Assembly: GCA_004026145.2 (NCBI GenBank)
Contig: CP034977.1
Coordinates: 95,043-159,042 of the forward strand
Length of the DNA: 64,000 nt
From: Takifugu bimaculatus
Lineage: Eukaryota > Chordata > Actinopteri > Tetraodontiformes > Tetraodontidae
Direction of reading: 5' to 3'
Numbering within the stretch: the stretch's first letter is position 1; every line of letters starts with the position of its first letter. Below, piece by piece: positions 1-11,430 of the stretch. The translations under genes and the position numbers were made by a program. The notes under the pieces are model-generated. The model ran no database searches. It saw only the letters and a program-made list of their open reading frames with translations, and was not told where the DNA came from.

Positions 1-3000
1 GGGCAGCAACGAGATCTTAGGCGCTGAGTGGAGTCGTCAGATCAACTCCAAAGTGAAATCCAAAGGCCTGGCGGGGTTTAAAAACCAGGCCCCTTATGGT
101 CGCAATGGCTTCTCAGAGCCGGGTTCCATGACCAACCTGACAGTGAGGGTCAAGGTGCAAAGTCTGGACGCAGAGGGAGAATACACCTGCGAGTTTGAGT
201 CAGAGGACGAGTATTATTCTGATAATATCTTCCTCAGCGTAGTAGGTAAGGATCTGATGGCTCATGTTTGGATCTTAATTTTTGACACACCACTAACATC
301 TGGAGTTATTTGGGCTTTCAGCACTGTTTGACATCACAATTGGCCAGCGAGGGGTGTTTGGGGAATGTAAAAAAAAGAAGTATGTGTATCATTTGGGTCC
401 AGAGTCCCAACTGTGGGTCCAAAAAATGTAAAATCAACAGGGAGAGCACATTTTTCTTCCTCACATTTCCATCAGCTGACATGCAGTAGTTGCCATGGCA
501 GCCGATTGTTTATGCAACTTTAGTGGCAAACTTGGGTTTGGACATCTCTTACGGACACCTGTGATCACAGTGTCGGTTACAGATGGTTTAACCCTTCAGT
601 GGGATCAAGCCAATAAAAGACAGTTTGAAAACAGCTTCTGGCCTAAATCAAACCAGATGAAACTTGCATTTCGCTCACAGCTCGGCCTGACATCCAGATC
701 CAGCTGACGACAGAGACGATAAACGGTTCCCACTATCAATCGGTGTCGTGCTCCGCCGTCAGCGGCAGGCCTCCGCCTCAGATCAGCTGGTTGGTTGGAG
801 GCCTCCCTGCTCCAGATTACCCTTTTACTGTCGACGTGAACGCCACCGCCCACTCGAACGGGACTTCCACCCTGACCAGCACCCTCCGATTCCCCACCCA
901 CCTGCAGAATGAGGACAGCGTCACCTGTGCGGTCCGTCACCCAACTTTCGCCGACCCAAAACTCACCACAATGAGGGTGGAAACATACGGTAGGTGTCGG
1001 CATTGTTGATCTGTCTCTCAATTCATACTGCAAATACTGGCGATGTCTCGGTGTGTATTTAAGGATTAGCGCCCTTTCAGCCGCCTCAGTGACTCGATCC
1101 TTTCACCCAGCCAGTGAAGGCCAGTTCACACGCACCTCACACATCATTAGGTCCGGTTCCAACTCAGGACTTCCACTCACCGATGACCTGCTCCACCGGC
1201 TGGACTGCAGCTGCTCTAGAATCAACATTTATCATGCCAGATAAAATGTAACTAAAGTGTTAATAATGAGAGGATCAGAGAAAAGAAATACAAACCCAGT
1301 TTTATGTCAGTGAAGCAAGTGGATTTTCCACCATTAAAGCTGCCAACAATGGCTCACATGACTGCTTGTTTATGTAAAAGTCAAAATATATATATAAAGT
1401 GAGACATAATATAGAGTTCTTGGAGTTTTATGGGCCAACTTAACACTTTGAAACTCACATCTTTATTAAAACCTGGGTGTATTTGCAGAAATAAATAAAC
1501 AGTACTGTGTTCACATCCAGACATTTTTTTCAGCATGGAGATTTTTACTTAGGGTCAGCTGACTCCTCTTATTCATTAGAAGTTGCCAGCTTCTTCATAA
1601 CACCCTGGCTTTAATGCATTTGCTAATAGGCTGATCTCTGATTAGTAGCATTAGAGCGCTCTCCGGCTTCGGCTCGAGCGGCAGCAGCTGTGCCAGACAT
1701 CTGCTCTTAGCCGCAGCCCCGGCCAACAGATGGGACGAGCGATAAGCCCGAGTCAGCACTTTCCAGAAGATCCCAACAGAAGCCCCTCACGACCCGTGTT
1801 TAGATAAAATTCAAATCATCCGGTTTTGGCTTCCTATTCGAGGGGGAAAAAAGAGTCATATAGAGCCTCAGTGCGACTTCTGACTTTTGAATTTGCTGGT
1901 AAAATCATTAGTCTGTGTGAACGTGTAACATTTCTCTTCCACTCTGCAGCGACACCAAATGTATCCATTAAAGCAGAAATGGTACAGAGAGGAGGAAGTG
2001 AGTTCTGGGTGGTCTCCTGCATTTCGTCTGGGGGGAGACCCGACACCAATATCTCGTTGGTTTTGAACGCCGACGGAGAGCCACAGAGAGACGACAAAAC
2101 AGACTCAGGTGCACAGACGAGCTCCTACTTCCTCCCTGCTGCCGCGTATGAGGGACAGAACATCACGTGCGTCTTTGGCCACCCCAAATTTACCCGGCCG
2201 GTGTCAAAGGGCACCACTCTGCCGTCTTTTTGTGAGTATCGCAATTCTTTTCTGTGGATTTCGAATGAGGTGGGAGATGAAACACAGGTCAATTCTCTGT
2301 TTTACAGATGTGTCTGGAGTCCAGTGGTTCAGCTCAGGTTTGGGCAACAGCAGCTCAGAATCGTGGGACTCTGGGTCGATAGAGCTGCGGGAAGGACAGA
2401 ATGACTTTGCCATCGGCCTGCGGGTCTCCGGGAACGTGCCACGTTACAATCTCAGCTGCAGCAGGTGAGAGAAACGACGTTTTTGTAATTCTGAATTCGT
2501 CCCATTTGAGATCAACTGTTGTCTTTTTTTAAGGGGGAATAATGCTACAAACCGGCGACAGTGGTGAAATGTTTTTTCCTGTACCTGCAGACTAAAGCAC
2601 CTTGAACAGGATGCGGTTACACGTTGTGTGGCAACTAACCACAGTCTTGCAGATGGCACAGAGGCATTGAGGCACATTTCCTGATCAAAACTGATTTATC
2701 TGCCATGACAGAATATCTGTGTTAAGTGTTGGGTAAATTTTGCATGTCTGTGTGCGTCTGTTTAGAGACGATGGGCTCTTGCCCGCAGGCGTAGAGGTAG
2801 TCGGCGGCAGCCTGGCGTTCCGTGGCCAGGTGGGGCTTCAGCACGCCGGCCTGTACGACTGTTCGGTCTCATATCACCACGTTCAAGCCGGGCTGAGGAT
2901 AAACATCACTGTTAAACCCCGGGCCGTGCAGCTGGGTTAGTGGACCATTTTCAGGATTTCAAGCATCTCACTCCAATGGAAGACTGACATCCAACCCCCC

Positions 3001-6000
3001 CCCCATCCCCATCCCCATCCCCTCACAGTTCCCCCGGCGGTTGATCTGCAAACTGAAGACGGGGTGATTGAGTGCTCAGCAGCTGACGGCGTCCCCGCAG
3101 CCAACATGTCTTGGCTCCTGCCGGAGGGTGTGTCTGCAGTCTCCTGGTTCAATTTCACGTCTCACAATGGAAGCCACACTGTTAAGGGAGTTCTACTCCT
3201 CCCTGCCTGCTCGCCGTGGGAGCACGCCGCAACATGCGTGATAAATCATCCTGCGTTTGAGGAGCCCGAGAGCAGAAGCGTGACCCTCCCTGTTTGCTGT
3301 GCGTTTAACTAGTCGGGCTGAGATTTTATCTTCTTTTCCCCACTTCCTGTGCTTTAATTCGCCTTTTCTCCCACAGCTCTTCCCAACATCACCCTCGACT
3401 CTGTCACTGGGTGGGACAACTGGCGAGGAATACATAGAGGTGGTGTGTTCCGTAGACAGCATCGCCCCTGCGGCGGTGGTGTTCTGGCGCGTCGGAAACA
3501 GTGGCAGAAGCATCAGTAGTCAAACAGAGATGGAGCTCCGGGCGGACGGTTGGGTGCGGGCCCGGAGTTCTGTGCGCTTCCCGTCTTTGTTGTATTCTGG
3601 CCAGAATTTGAGCTGCTCGGTGGAGCATCGGAGCCTGAGGGCACCAGAGAAGAGAACAATACTTGTGGAGCACAGTATGTTTTTCGCTCTCAGTGGGTCA
3701 CACACCAACTGGCACATCTGCCCTGTCCCTTCCCGTCACCTCTTGTTTTCTTTTCCAGGAGCCCTTTTGATGAGTGTGTCCGTAGGGAGGCTTCCGAACT
3801 CTCCTCTCTGGATGGCAGTGTGTGACTACAGAGGGCCGAGCATCAGCCTTAACCTTGCTTGGCTCCTGCCTGGAAAGACCGAAAGCCAAACCTCCATGGA
3901 ACTGGAGCAGGAGGGCCAATTCCTGAAAGCCAGACTGACTTACCAGTTCAGTCTGGCCCTTCAGGAGGGCCAGAACCTCACCTGCGTGTACCGCCATGAT
4001 CACGGATCCACAGAAAAGACCGTTCACATCCCGAAATACTGTGAGCATTACAGAAACAATTCCAAATATTACATTTTACACGCGGCCGTGCACGATCAGT
4101 CAAAATACCAATGACTCTTCCGTAGACATCACAGCCGTGAGACTTCAAAACCACACGACTCCTCTGCAAAGCCGCTACAGCGGTGAGACCATCACACACA
4201 GACTGACTCTCCAGGAAAATCAGCACCACCAAAGAATTCTTCTCAGAGTGGAAGGCAGCGTGCCAGATTACAATCTCATCTGTAAAAGGTGGCGTGTCCC
4301 CGTATTGTCAGCCGCTTACACAGAATTCAATGTCAACCCCATTTAAAAGATCAAATGCACTTACAGTTATGATTTTTTTTTTTGGTAAGCCTGAAACGAT
4401 AAACTCAATCTGTTTAATCCCATGTAGAATTCAAGAGAGAGCAGGAGTGCTCCCGCTGAGCCCCTTTAAAGAAATATTTATGGTTCAGTTTTGAAGATTT
4501 GTGTCTTTATCAGAAGCAGAGGGATTTACGATGACGCAGCACGAGCAGACTGTTGAAGTTAGCGCCAGCCAAGAAATACCTAAATCAAAGAGCACAAAGT
4601 CAAAACTCATCTCTTTCCATACCTGAATCCAACTTTTTATCAAGATGAGCTCTGACACATGTCCCGCTGCAACGCGCAAGCTGCAAAATAAGAGGATTTT
4701 GACAAACAGTGAAGTAAAAGTGCAGCATTTCACCGATGATTATTAAATAAATAAACATTTCAGGAGCGATGGCTCGTTCGGTCCAAATGGATGGAGACGC
4801 GATGGTGTTCCAGCAGGAGGTCACGGAGGAGGATGCGGGCCTTTACACCTGCCAGGCATCCTTTTATCACCACGCAGCAATGGTCTCTTTCCAGGTGGAC
4901 GTCATGAGCGAGGACAGGCTGCTCGGTGAGGACTCGCTGCTTTGTACTTGACCTTTACGGAGCAAAAGACGGAATATATCGACATTCTGATGCTACCTTC
5001 ATTTGGCCTAGCTGGCTTCTTATTTGCACGTGTAACTTCTGCCCTCCTGCAGAGCTGTGGCACTTTTTCCACCAGTCTGGTTTTTGCGTTTCAGCACTGT
5101 GGACGCTGGTGTGCATCTGTTCAGCCTCTGTCATTGTGATCGTGGCCATCGTCACGTGTTGGGCGTGCTGGTGAGTCGAATGGTTTAACCTTATGTACCC
5201 TCGAAGTTACGAGAAAAACAGGATGCACGGATCACTAACCCACCTCACCACTCACAAACAGGAAACCATGTAGCTGAACCAGACAGGTGTGCGTGCCACC
5301 ATAGTCCCTGCATATAGGTGCTAAAGAGGCAGAAAAGAGAATTGATCTGCCCCGTCTGCCCTTGAAAATATTAATCCTGCAATATATTATAAAAAGAACA
5401 ATTAAAGGCAAATATATACAGATTTATAGCTGACTAAATGTCTCACGACACCTCTGAAATGTGGTCACGGTCAAATATGAACGGCTTAAATATTAGAATA
5501 TGATATAAATCAGTCTCATCCAAATAAAATTCTGATGAAAAGACATCAGTTTAATTCAGTTGTTCTTGTTCTTAAATTCTTTGGAAAACGATTCTGAAGA
5601 AATGCGAGTATTTCCAGACAGAAGAATGTCATCAATCCATCATTTTAAAAAAGCCTTTATTTTGAACATCTGTATATCTATAACAAACCAAGAACCACAT
5701 GCTGGGAGGTGTTCTACCATTGACAGCTACAGGGGCAGATGAGGAATAAACCTGTTTCACATGTTTCAATTTGCATGATTGAAACGGAGTGAGAGGTAAC
5801 ATAAACTTAAAACAACTTTTAATCGTGCTTCTTTTGGGGAACATGATCAGGTTACGCCGTCCTCTCTGCGACGGTCGCTGCAGACTAATATTTAGGTCAA
5901 TCACGCAAGCAGGGACAGGAAAGCGCGACTTCCTATTTCTAAAGCGAACCCCTTCGACACTGAGGGCACTTTTCTGACTGCAGCTTGCTTTCCAATCTGC

Positions 6001-6451
6001 GACACCAGACATCACGGATCAATGAGTGCGACTCCGGTCGACACTTGCGTTGTCTCCCGTCTCACGCTCCCAGCCTGATTCAGTAGCCGCGGCGCCACCT
6101 AGTGGTGATATTTCGCATTGCGTCTCCTAACACCGCATTATGTTTTTGTTTTACTCCACAGCACAGCAAATAAAAGACCACAAAATAAGGTAAGTCAATA
6201 TTCCAGTCTATTGTTTGGTAGAAATATATTAGTCTATCTCTGATTTGGCACATTTGAGTTCAAGCTCATCCGGTCTTCTTTCTTTCCGTGACCTTGGCAT
6301 CCAGGGTCAGGAGGTTGCGTCACCCTTGACAGCTCTGATGCAGGAGCCTGGGTCTCCTGAGGTGAAGAAGCCAGCCTTTGGAGATGACAGCAAGGAATAT
6401 GCACAGTTAATCAGTTATTCCATTGTCTTCGAGCACAAGAGTACAGTGTGA
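1..6451 (+). CDS. Nectin/PVR-like multi-Ig transmembrane receptor (3' part; gene open at left edge)
   Basis: Visible exons: 1-245, 681-989, 1950-2231, 2308-2464, 2766-2935, 3029-3298, 3377-3674, 3759-4040, 4126-4288, 4764-4925, 5095-5170, 6162-6189 and 6305-6451 (TGA at 6449). All junctions are GT/AG and the phases agree (1-1 for Ig exons, 1-2 and 2-1 for the split domain). The first exon ends a V-set domain (GEYTCEFE). Next come single-exon nectin D2-like Ig domains, with motifs such as GRPPPQISW and VTCAVRHP, and a two-exon nectin D3-like domain (LLPAGVEVVGG, then HAGLYDC). A second series repeats this plan: three D2-like exons and another split D3. A single membrane segment follows (CICSASVIVIVAIVTC). 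Many N-glycosylation sequons are present. About 860 codons are visible. Exons 3377-3674 and 4764-4925 each contain one surplus base that breaks the frame. A pseudogene is possible, but sequence error is favoured. Family assignment is by motif; the exact orthologue is not recognised. Confidence 0.75.
681..2935 (+). other. Receptor Ig module 1 (D2-D2-D3 exons)
   Basis: The module is two one-exon Ig domains (681-989 and 1950-2231) followed by a domain split over 2308-2464 and 2766-2935. The first domain has both cysteines and the C-strand tryptophan (GRPPPQISW). The second keeps its cysteines (VVSCIS, NITCVFGHP) but has leucine where that tryptophan is expected (NISLVL). The split domain matches the second half of nectin D3 (G-LLPAGVEV). 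Its B-strand cysteine position is glycine (FAIGLRV), and a cysteine sits in the C strand instead (YNLSCSR). All exons in this module are in frame. Confidence 0.7.
3029..4925 (+). other. Receptor Ig module 2 (three D2-like exons plus split D3)
   Basis: Exons 3029-3298, 3377-3674 and 3759-4040 are D2-like Ig domains (cysteine motifs ECSAADG/TCVINHP, VVCSVDS/LSCSVEH, AVCDYRG/LTCVYRH). Exons 4126-4288 and 4764-4925 form a second split D3-like domain. It shares the YNLxCxR motif and the following R-(S/D)-D-G residues with module 1, so the two modules look like an internal duplication. Exon 3377-3674 (298 nt) and the pair 4126-4288 plus 4764-4925 (325 nt) are each one base longer than a multiple of three. 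The equivalent exons of module 1 are exact multiples. Confidence 0.65.
5095..6451 (+). other. Receptor membrane segment and cytoplasmic tail exons
   Basis: Exon 5095-5170 encodes a hydrophobic segment of about 22 residues ending in WACW. The 28-nt exon 6162-6189 supplies a basic stop-transfer stretch (NKRPQNK). Exon 6305-6451 encodes the 48-residue tail. The tail contains EYAQL, a YxxL-type sorting motif, and ISYSIV, which fits the ITIM pattern (I/V/L/S)xYxx(V/L/I). It ends HKSTV, not the afadin-binding (E/A)-x-Y-V end of classical nectins. This suggests an immune-type signalling tail, which is inference. Confidence 0.65.
6092..6105 (-). promoter_or_regulatory. CTCF-like motif
   Basis: The minus-strand reading CCACTAGGTGGCGC fits the CTCF core pattern CCASYAGRKGGCRS at all 14 positions. 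It lies in the receptor intron between the membrane exon and the 28-nt exon. Occupancy cannot be judged from sequence. Confidence 0.5.
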
Positions 6452-6595
6452 GGGTTTCAGTCGGAAGCGCCGTTTTTTTTACGTGTAAAAATTGAAGGGT
6501 TTTTAGTCCTTGCTCAGCAGCATTAGTGGTTATTCATACAGACCTTTTGCACTTTTGTATTACTTGAATTTTCCTGTTGCACATGCAGTATTTTC

Positions 6596-6601
6596 AATAA
6601 A
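6596..6601 (+). terminator. Poly(A) signal of the Ig receptor gene
   Basis: A canonical AATAAA lies about 145 bp after the receptor stop codon, in a T-rich 3'UTR. Two ATTAAA hexamers on the opposite strand (6672-6677 and 6687-6692) could serve rrp8, so the two genes converge tail-to-tail within about 100 bp. Confidence 0.6.
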
Positions 6602-6825
6602 AATAACTGATATGAAACATTCGTTGTGACAGTAGATCATCCAGATGAGACGCCTCATTAGCAGACTTTAGTTTAATATTTTGTTATTTAATCAAATTTC
6701 TGTCTCTTCATTACACTTTCATTAATCAATAAATGTGGTCAATAAGAACAGTAAAAAAAACAATAACTTCACAAAGTCCAACAAGTCTACAAAGAGCAGA
6801 CCTGGGCTGTTTCATTACTAGACCA

Positions 6826-9359
6826 TCATCTTTTCTTGTAGACACAAGGTTTGAGCTGCAGCCCGAATTTCTTTAGGTTTTCTGGAGCAGCTGCAGTCTT
6901 GACGAACTCAAAGGAGTAGAAGTGTGTGTTCTCCGTGTTCTGAAGTAAAACAAAAAACACGTGACAAACTTGCTTTAGATTGAGGTGAACCTGGTTTCCT
7001 GCCCACAGCAACAAACCATCAATTAAATCTGAGAGGAAAATAAGAACGTCAGTAATGTAATGTGCGTAGGCAACATGCCTTTCTTCATTTTACACAATAA
7101 AATTATAATTCCATTCTAAAATTACTGTCGATAAACATGGTTAAAGAATTACTGAGGTTTTCTGGCTTTTCGCCTCACCTTGGACACCATCTTGAATCCC
7201 AGGTTTGAGAGCGCAGTGATGAAGTTCCGCACGTTGTCGAACCTACTCGCCACTTCGGCGATTTTTAGGAACCCGCTTTAATAAAAAAAACAATAAATGT
7301 TCCTGTTAAAATTTCATACACAACCTTAATCAGACATACTGGATTTTCTGGTTTTACCCATTCATCAAGACTCTGTTGGCCTCGGCCAGAAAATCGGCCA
7401 GGTTGACTCCCATGAGGGAGAGGCAGAACACGGCGATGCCCACGGAGGCGTCGGGCAGCGGCACCTGCACACAGAACACGCGTTAAGCTTCCCCGCCATC
7501 GCTGTGACTCCGCAAAAGGACAGGTGGCGCTCACGTTGGCCATGTCGCAGACTGTCACGAGCTCACAGGTGGCCGCCAGGTCAAAGCTGTGCACGCTGTT
7601 CTTCACGCTGCGAGCGATCTTGCAGTCGCCGCAGCCGAAGTCCGCCACCACCAGAGAGGAAGGTCTGGAACACAGGATGGAACGTTCAAAAGCCCGACTC
7701 ATGACGGGGGTCATTTGGCCTGCGATTCTCATCGTTACAGGAAAAGTGTCTCACTTTTGTTGAATGTACGCGATGATGTCATCCACCGGATTGGCGGGCC
7801 ACCTCTGGACCTGTGCTGTGTACCCTTTGTGGTAGATCCAGAAGGCCTGGGGATCCTGCTTAAACATGCGCTTTGCCTCGCTGCTCGATGTGCTGTACAG
7901 AACTTCGTTGATGTAGCGGAAGCGAGCGGACTCCAGACGCTGCTCCATGCGGGACCTGAGGGAGGTAGAGCGATCCTGTTTCAGCTCCTTCTCCTCCTCT
8001 GCTAACGCCGTCTCAGCTTTTATCTCCGGCGGACTCTCCTGCTGCTTGGCTTCCTGGCTCTGGAGCATTTTCCGGAGCTTCTCTCTCTTCAGTCTCTGCT
8101 TGATGTCCGGCTCGGGTTTCAGCCGTTTCCCTGATAGCTTCTCCTGATCGTCTGCGCTCTCCGTTCTTGGGTTTGATCTGACAGATGAGGCAGCTGAATC
8201 TTTTCCAGCCTGGCCGGCTTTCTTTTTAACGCTGTTTTCCTCCTCTTGAACAGTCTGTGTTTTTGTTGGACAGGACGAGTCTGATTTTTTCCTTTTCTGT
8301 GATTTAGACTCTTTTTCCTTCCTCTCGGGTGGTTTCTGACAGATTCTTTCACTGTTGTTGTTTCTGAAAGACTCCGCATTGACCTCTTCCTTGGGCTTGA
8401 TGTTTTCAGCAGACTCCGCTTTACTTACCCCCATCTCGTGATCCTTTGGTCTGTATTTGTTTTTACATTTCCTCTTGTTCTTCATTTTGCTTTTCCATTC
8501 TTTTCTGCTCAGTTTTTCTGTGGTTTGTGGCTTGTTTATGCTCACTTTTACAGTTATTTCTTTGTCCTTTGTAGTAATCTCAGGTGTGTTTTTTGGGACT
8601 CCTTTAGGGAAGAAGAGAACAATTGAGCCTATGAGCCCATTTGCAGTCTAAAACTTAAATAACTTAAAGACAAACCAGTAAAGTGCTCACCAATGTTACT
8701 GCTTTTCTTCTTCTTCTTTGGTGGTATTGTTTCTTCCTTAGGCTGTCTCTTGTAATTCTTTTTGCCTTTTCCTTCTTTTCTTCTTTTTCTTAGTTTGTGA
8801 CGGGGTCACAGCAGAGTTCCCATCACTGTCACTCTCCTGCTGCCGTTCATCACTTTTCCAGTCCGGTACTGATCCCAGAGTCTGCAGGGTCCGCAGCAGG
8901 CTCTTCTTTCCAACAACCTTTGACTGTTCAGAAGCAATTATTTCAGATGACAGAATTACATATGTCAATTACATACTTGAATGTGCGGCTTAATGGTAAA
9001 TAAAACCCAAAACAGTTATTTGAAGTAACCCCTAGAAATGTGTTAGACAGGAAGACAATGTAGTAGCTACACACAGACCAATAATACAATTAAACCAAAT
9101 CAGCTGATTTTGTTAGCTGTTTTATTAGTGGCCTTTTTTGCAAACAAAACAAAACAAAAATATATTCATTGGCATGTGTATAGTGTGACCGCAGACATGC
9201 TCCCACAGACAAGAAATTTAGACATGCAACAGTTTTATTTTTGAAAAGGAATATTGATACCTTGACTTGTTTGATGCTATTCGATTTTAGGTTAGCTTTG
9301 ACAACAGTCTTGCTCGGGACCTCTACTTCGTCATTCCAGTCTTCATCCTCGTTAAACAT
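6826..9359 (-). CDS. rrp8: Ribosomal RNA-processing protein 8 (nucleomethylin), rRNA m1A methyltransferase
   Basis: Seven exons in transcription order: 9359-9261 (ATG; MFNEDEDWNDEVEV), 8923-8691, 8601-7755, 7664-7535, 7464-7358, 7275-7179 and 6939-6826 (TGA at 6828-6826). The N-terminal half is lysine-rich and basic, as expected for a nucleolar protein. The C-terminal half is the Methyltransf_8 domain. It has SAM motif I (VVADFGCGDCKIA), then VTVCDMAN, the FCLSLMG strand, GGFLKIAEV, and the family-typical end QLKPCVYKKR. RRP8 makes m1A in large-subunit rRNA and takes part in rDNA silencing. Summed exon length is 1627 nt, one more than a multiple of three. The surplus base lies in the lysine-codon tract of exon 2 (about 8740-8800). 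Without it the protein is about 541 residues, longer than human because of the charged linker. It is head-to-head with ilk. Confidence 0.92.
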
Positions 9360-10380
9360 GTTTCCTTGATAACTTTAAAGAGTAAACACACATCTGTAAT
9401 TCAGTACATGATGTGAAAACATCTGAAACACTGACAATGTTTCTATTCCAACTCGCTAACTTTGCTAGCTGGATTTAGCTTTACTCACCGTTCGTATCAG
9501 GAGCAGCAAAGTGGATGGATTCACTTGTTGAACTGTTTTTTATGTCAGGATTTAAAGGATTTATGTCAAGTGAATATCTTATTGTACGGAAAAGATAAAG
9601 TTAATTTAAGAGCCACGTTGGTTTGTCTCGTGTGCGGCAAGGGTGCAAAACAGAACTACAGGCGCGGGTGGATGACAAAAGCATACCAGAGAATTCTGGG
9701 AGATGGAGTCGTTGTGGCTCAAAGGTTAACGATATTTTAGTTGTGAAGGAAGCCAAAAACATCACTAGTGAAGGATTTCATCGAACTAATATGTAGCCTA
9801 TTCATGATTGTGTGTTTTGGGAGCGTTTCATGGTTATAACCAGTTAGTAAAATATGTCATTAAAAGCAATACAAATATTATTTCAAATCAATAAGTGAAA
9901 CTACATTACATTAAACTATTTAAAGCCAACGGACTGTTTTAAAACTTGTCAATTACGCACAACCAAACTAGGAAAACAAAGCAATTAACAAACCCTCAAA
10001 AACCAAAACCAAACAAACAAACAACAACAAAACAAACAATCAAAAACCAAGTACAGTATTAGCTGTTTTATTAACATAATGGCAATTCTGCAAATTAGGC
10101 TCCTTTCAGTGTTTCGAATTTAAATTATGTTCATCTGAAATACGGGATTTAACAGTAAATAAGTCGCATTTGCGCTTGCACATGGAATTGCATGATAACC
10201 AAGGATGCCACTACTACGTGAATTACACAATAACAACACACAAAAGTTGGAATGAATATTTACTTTACAATCTATTTTACGTCTATGTTATGTTTACAGA
10301 AATAGAGCTGAAATCTGGACGTATAAAAAAACATGACTGTAGGCGGTGAATAGTTACTGCAGTCCCGCGGGTTGCCTGTA
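9360..10380. promoter_or_regulatory. Divergent promoter interval between rrp8 and ilk
   Basis: This 1-kb gap separates the rrp8 start codon from the putative first ilk exon. It holds no supported gene. An A/C-rich simple-sequence stretch lies at about 9998-10050 (CAAA-type repeats). A CTCF-like motif sits at the ilk end, and the sequence becomes CpG-rich from about 10365. The shared-promoter role is inferred from the head-to-head layout, which is also seen in human. Confidence 0.45.
9998..10050. repeat. A/C-rich simple repeat (CAAA-type)
   Basis: Low-complexity stretch of AAACAAAC and ACCAAAA units in the rrp8-ilk interval. No coding sense. Confidence 0.8.
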
Positions 10381-10388
10381 GGGGGCGC
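10375..10388 (+). promoter_or_regulatory. CTCF-like motif at the ilk promoter
   Basis: CCTGTAGGGGGCGC matches CCASYAGRKGGCRS at 13 of 14 positions (T for A at position 3). It sits at the start of the GC-rich first-exon region of ilk. Confidence 0.4.
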
Positions 10389-10389
10389 G

Positions 10390-10532
10390 ACGCTGGCTCC
10401 GCAGCCTAACGTTAGCACGTCGCTACGACGGCGGTGAGGGTGTGGATGTCCCCAGCATTCATCCGACTTGAGTCAACATAGCGATCCTTCTAACTTCCCC
10501 TGTGAATGCTGAACAACAGGGCGATTTATACG
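10390..10532 (+). other. ilk: Putative 5' untranslated first exon of ilk
   Basis: A CpG-rich stretch ends at the consensus donor GTAAGG (10533). The coding exon begins after an acceptor at 11376-11378 (TTTAG). The start of transcription is not visible, so the left boundary is approximate. Confidence 0.45.
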
Positions 10533-11430
10533 GTAAGGTTGTCGCAGATTTTCGTTTCTGGTTTCGGCTGTTGAAATGATAAAGTCGCTAAAGTTTCAGA
10601 AGCGCTCATCTCATGTCAGCGTCAAATCAGAGATACGGTTAGCTCGCTAGCCGAACCTCCCTGTTTCTCCTTTTGTTAAATACGGCTGGATGTGCGGCCA
10701 ATATTGTTTCTTTTACTTTATCAAGGTAACGATAGCAAACTACGATTTTGTATTTAAAAGAAACCCTATAATCAAATTTAAGACGGTCATAAAAGCTGCT
10801 CTTTTGTGTTGGCCAGATAGCACTGAAGCTAACATCAGTGAGGCTGCTGTAAAAATTGCTAATAGGGAAGTTATTAAAAGACATTTTTACAAGGAGTTTT
10901 TCGTCATAAAACCCAACTTGATTGCATTTCACCTACATTTCCCTGGCGTATTAAAAATGATCTTCAATAGCACAGTGTGTTTCATTTATTAGAACTTTTA
11001 TTGAACGCATAAAATGTGCACACAGATTTTGCAGCTCTTTAATGACTTGTGATGTTTAGTCAGATATTTGAAACTGGGTTTCAGGTAAATGTCTTTAAAT
11101 TTGAAAGAGAGGGGTTGTTTGCCTCTATAACTTTCCTGACTGATCATTTGGTAAATGTAAGAACCCTTGAACATGAAAAATTGTTAATTACTGTAGTGGA
11201 GAGAACACAGAAAAATGTTCTAACAGAGAAATCTCTTCTCTCTCTCTCTTTTAAACAGAATTTGTGTTGGAGCTGTTGTATATGCTCTAAATTATTCCTC
11301 ATTTTTCCCTATTGAGGAACTGATGCTGGCCGGGACCCTGAAACCTTTAGCTTGCCTCTCTTATTGGTCTCAGTTTAGGTCTGCAGCAACATCCAAAGGT
11401 GCACCATAAGAGAAGAGCACAGCCAGAAAA

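Noticed and set aside
3377..4925. Calling the Ig receptor a pseudogene because of two frame breaks
   Set aside because: The same kind of one-base surplus occurs in rrp8 and apbb1, so sequence error is more likely; all splice sites and the remaining frames are intact.
7589..8005. 138-codon plus-strand open frame
   Set aside because: Antisense shadow of rrp8 exons.
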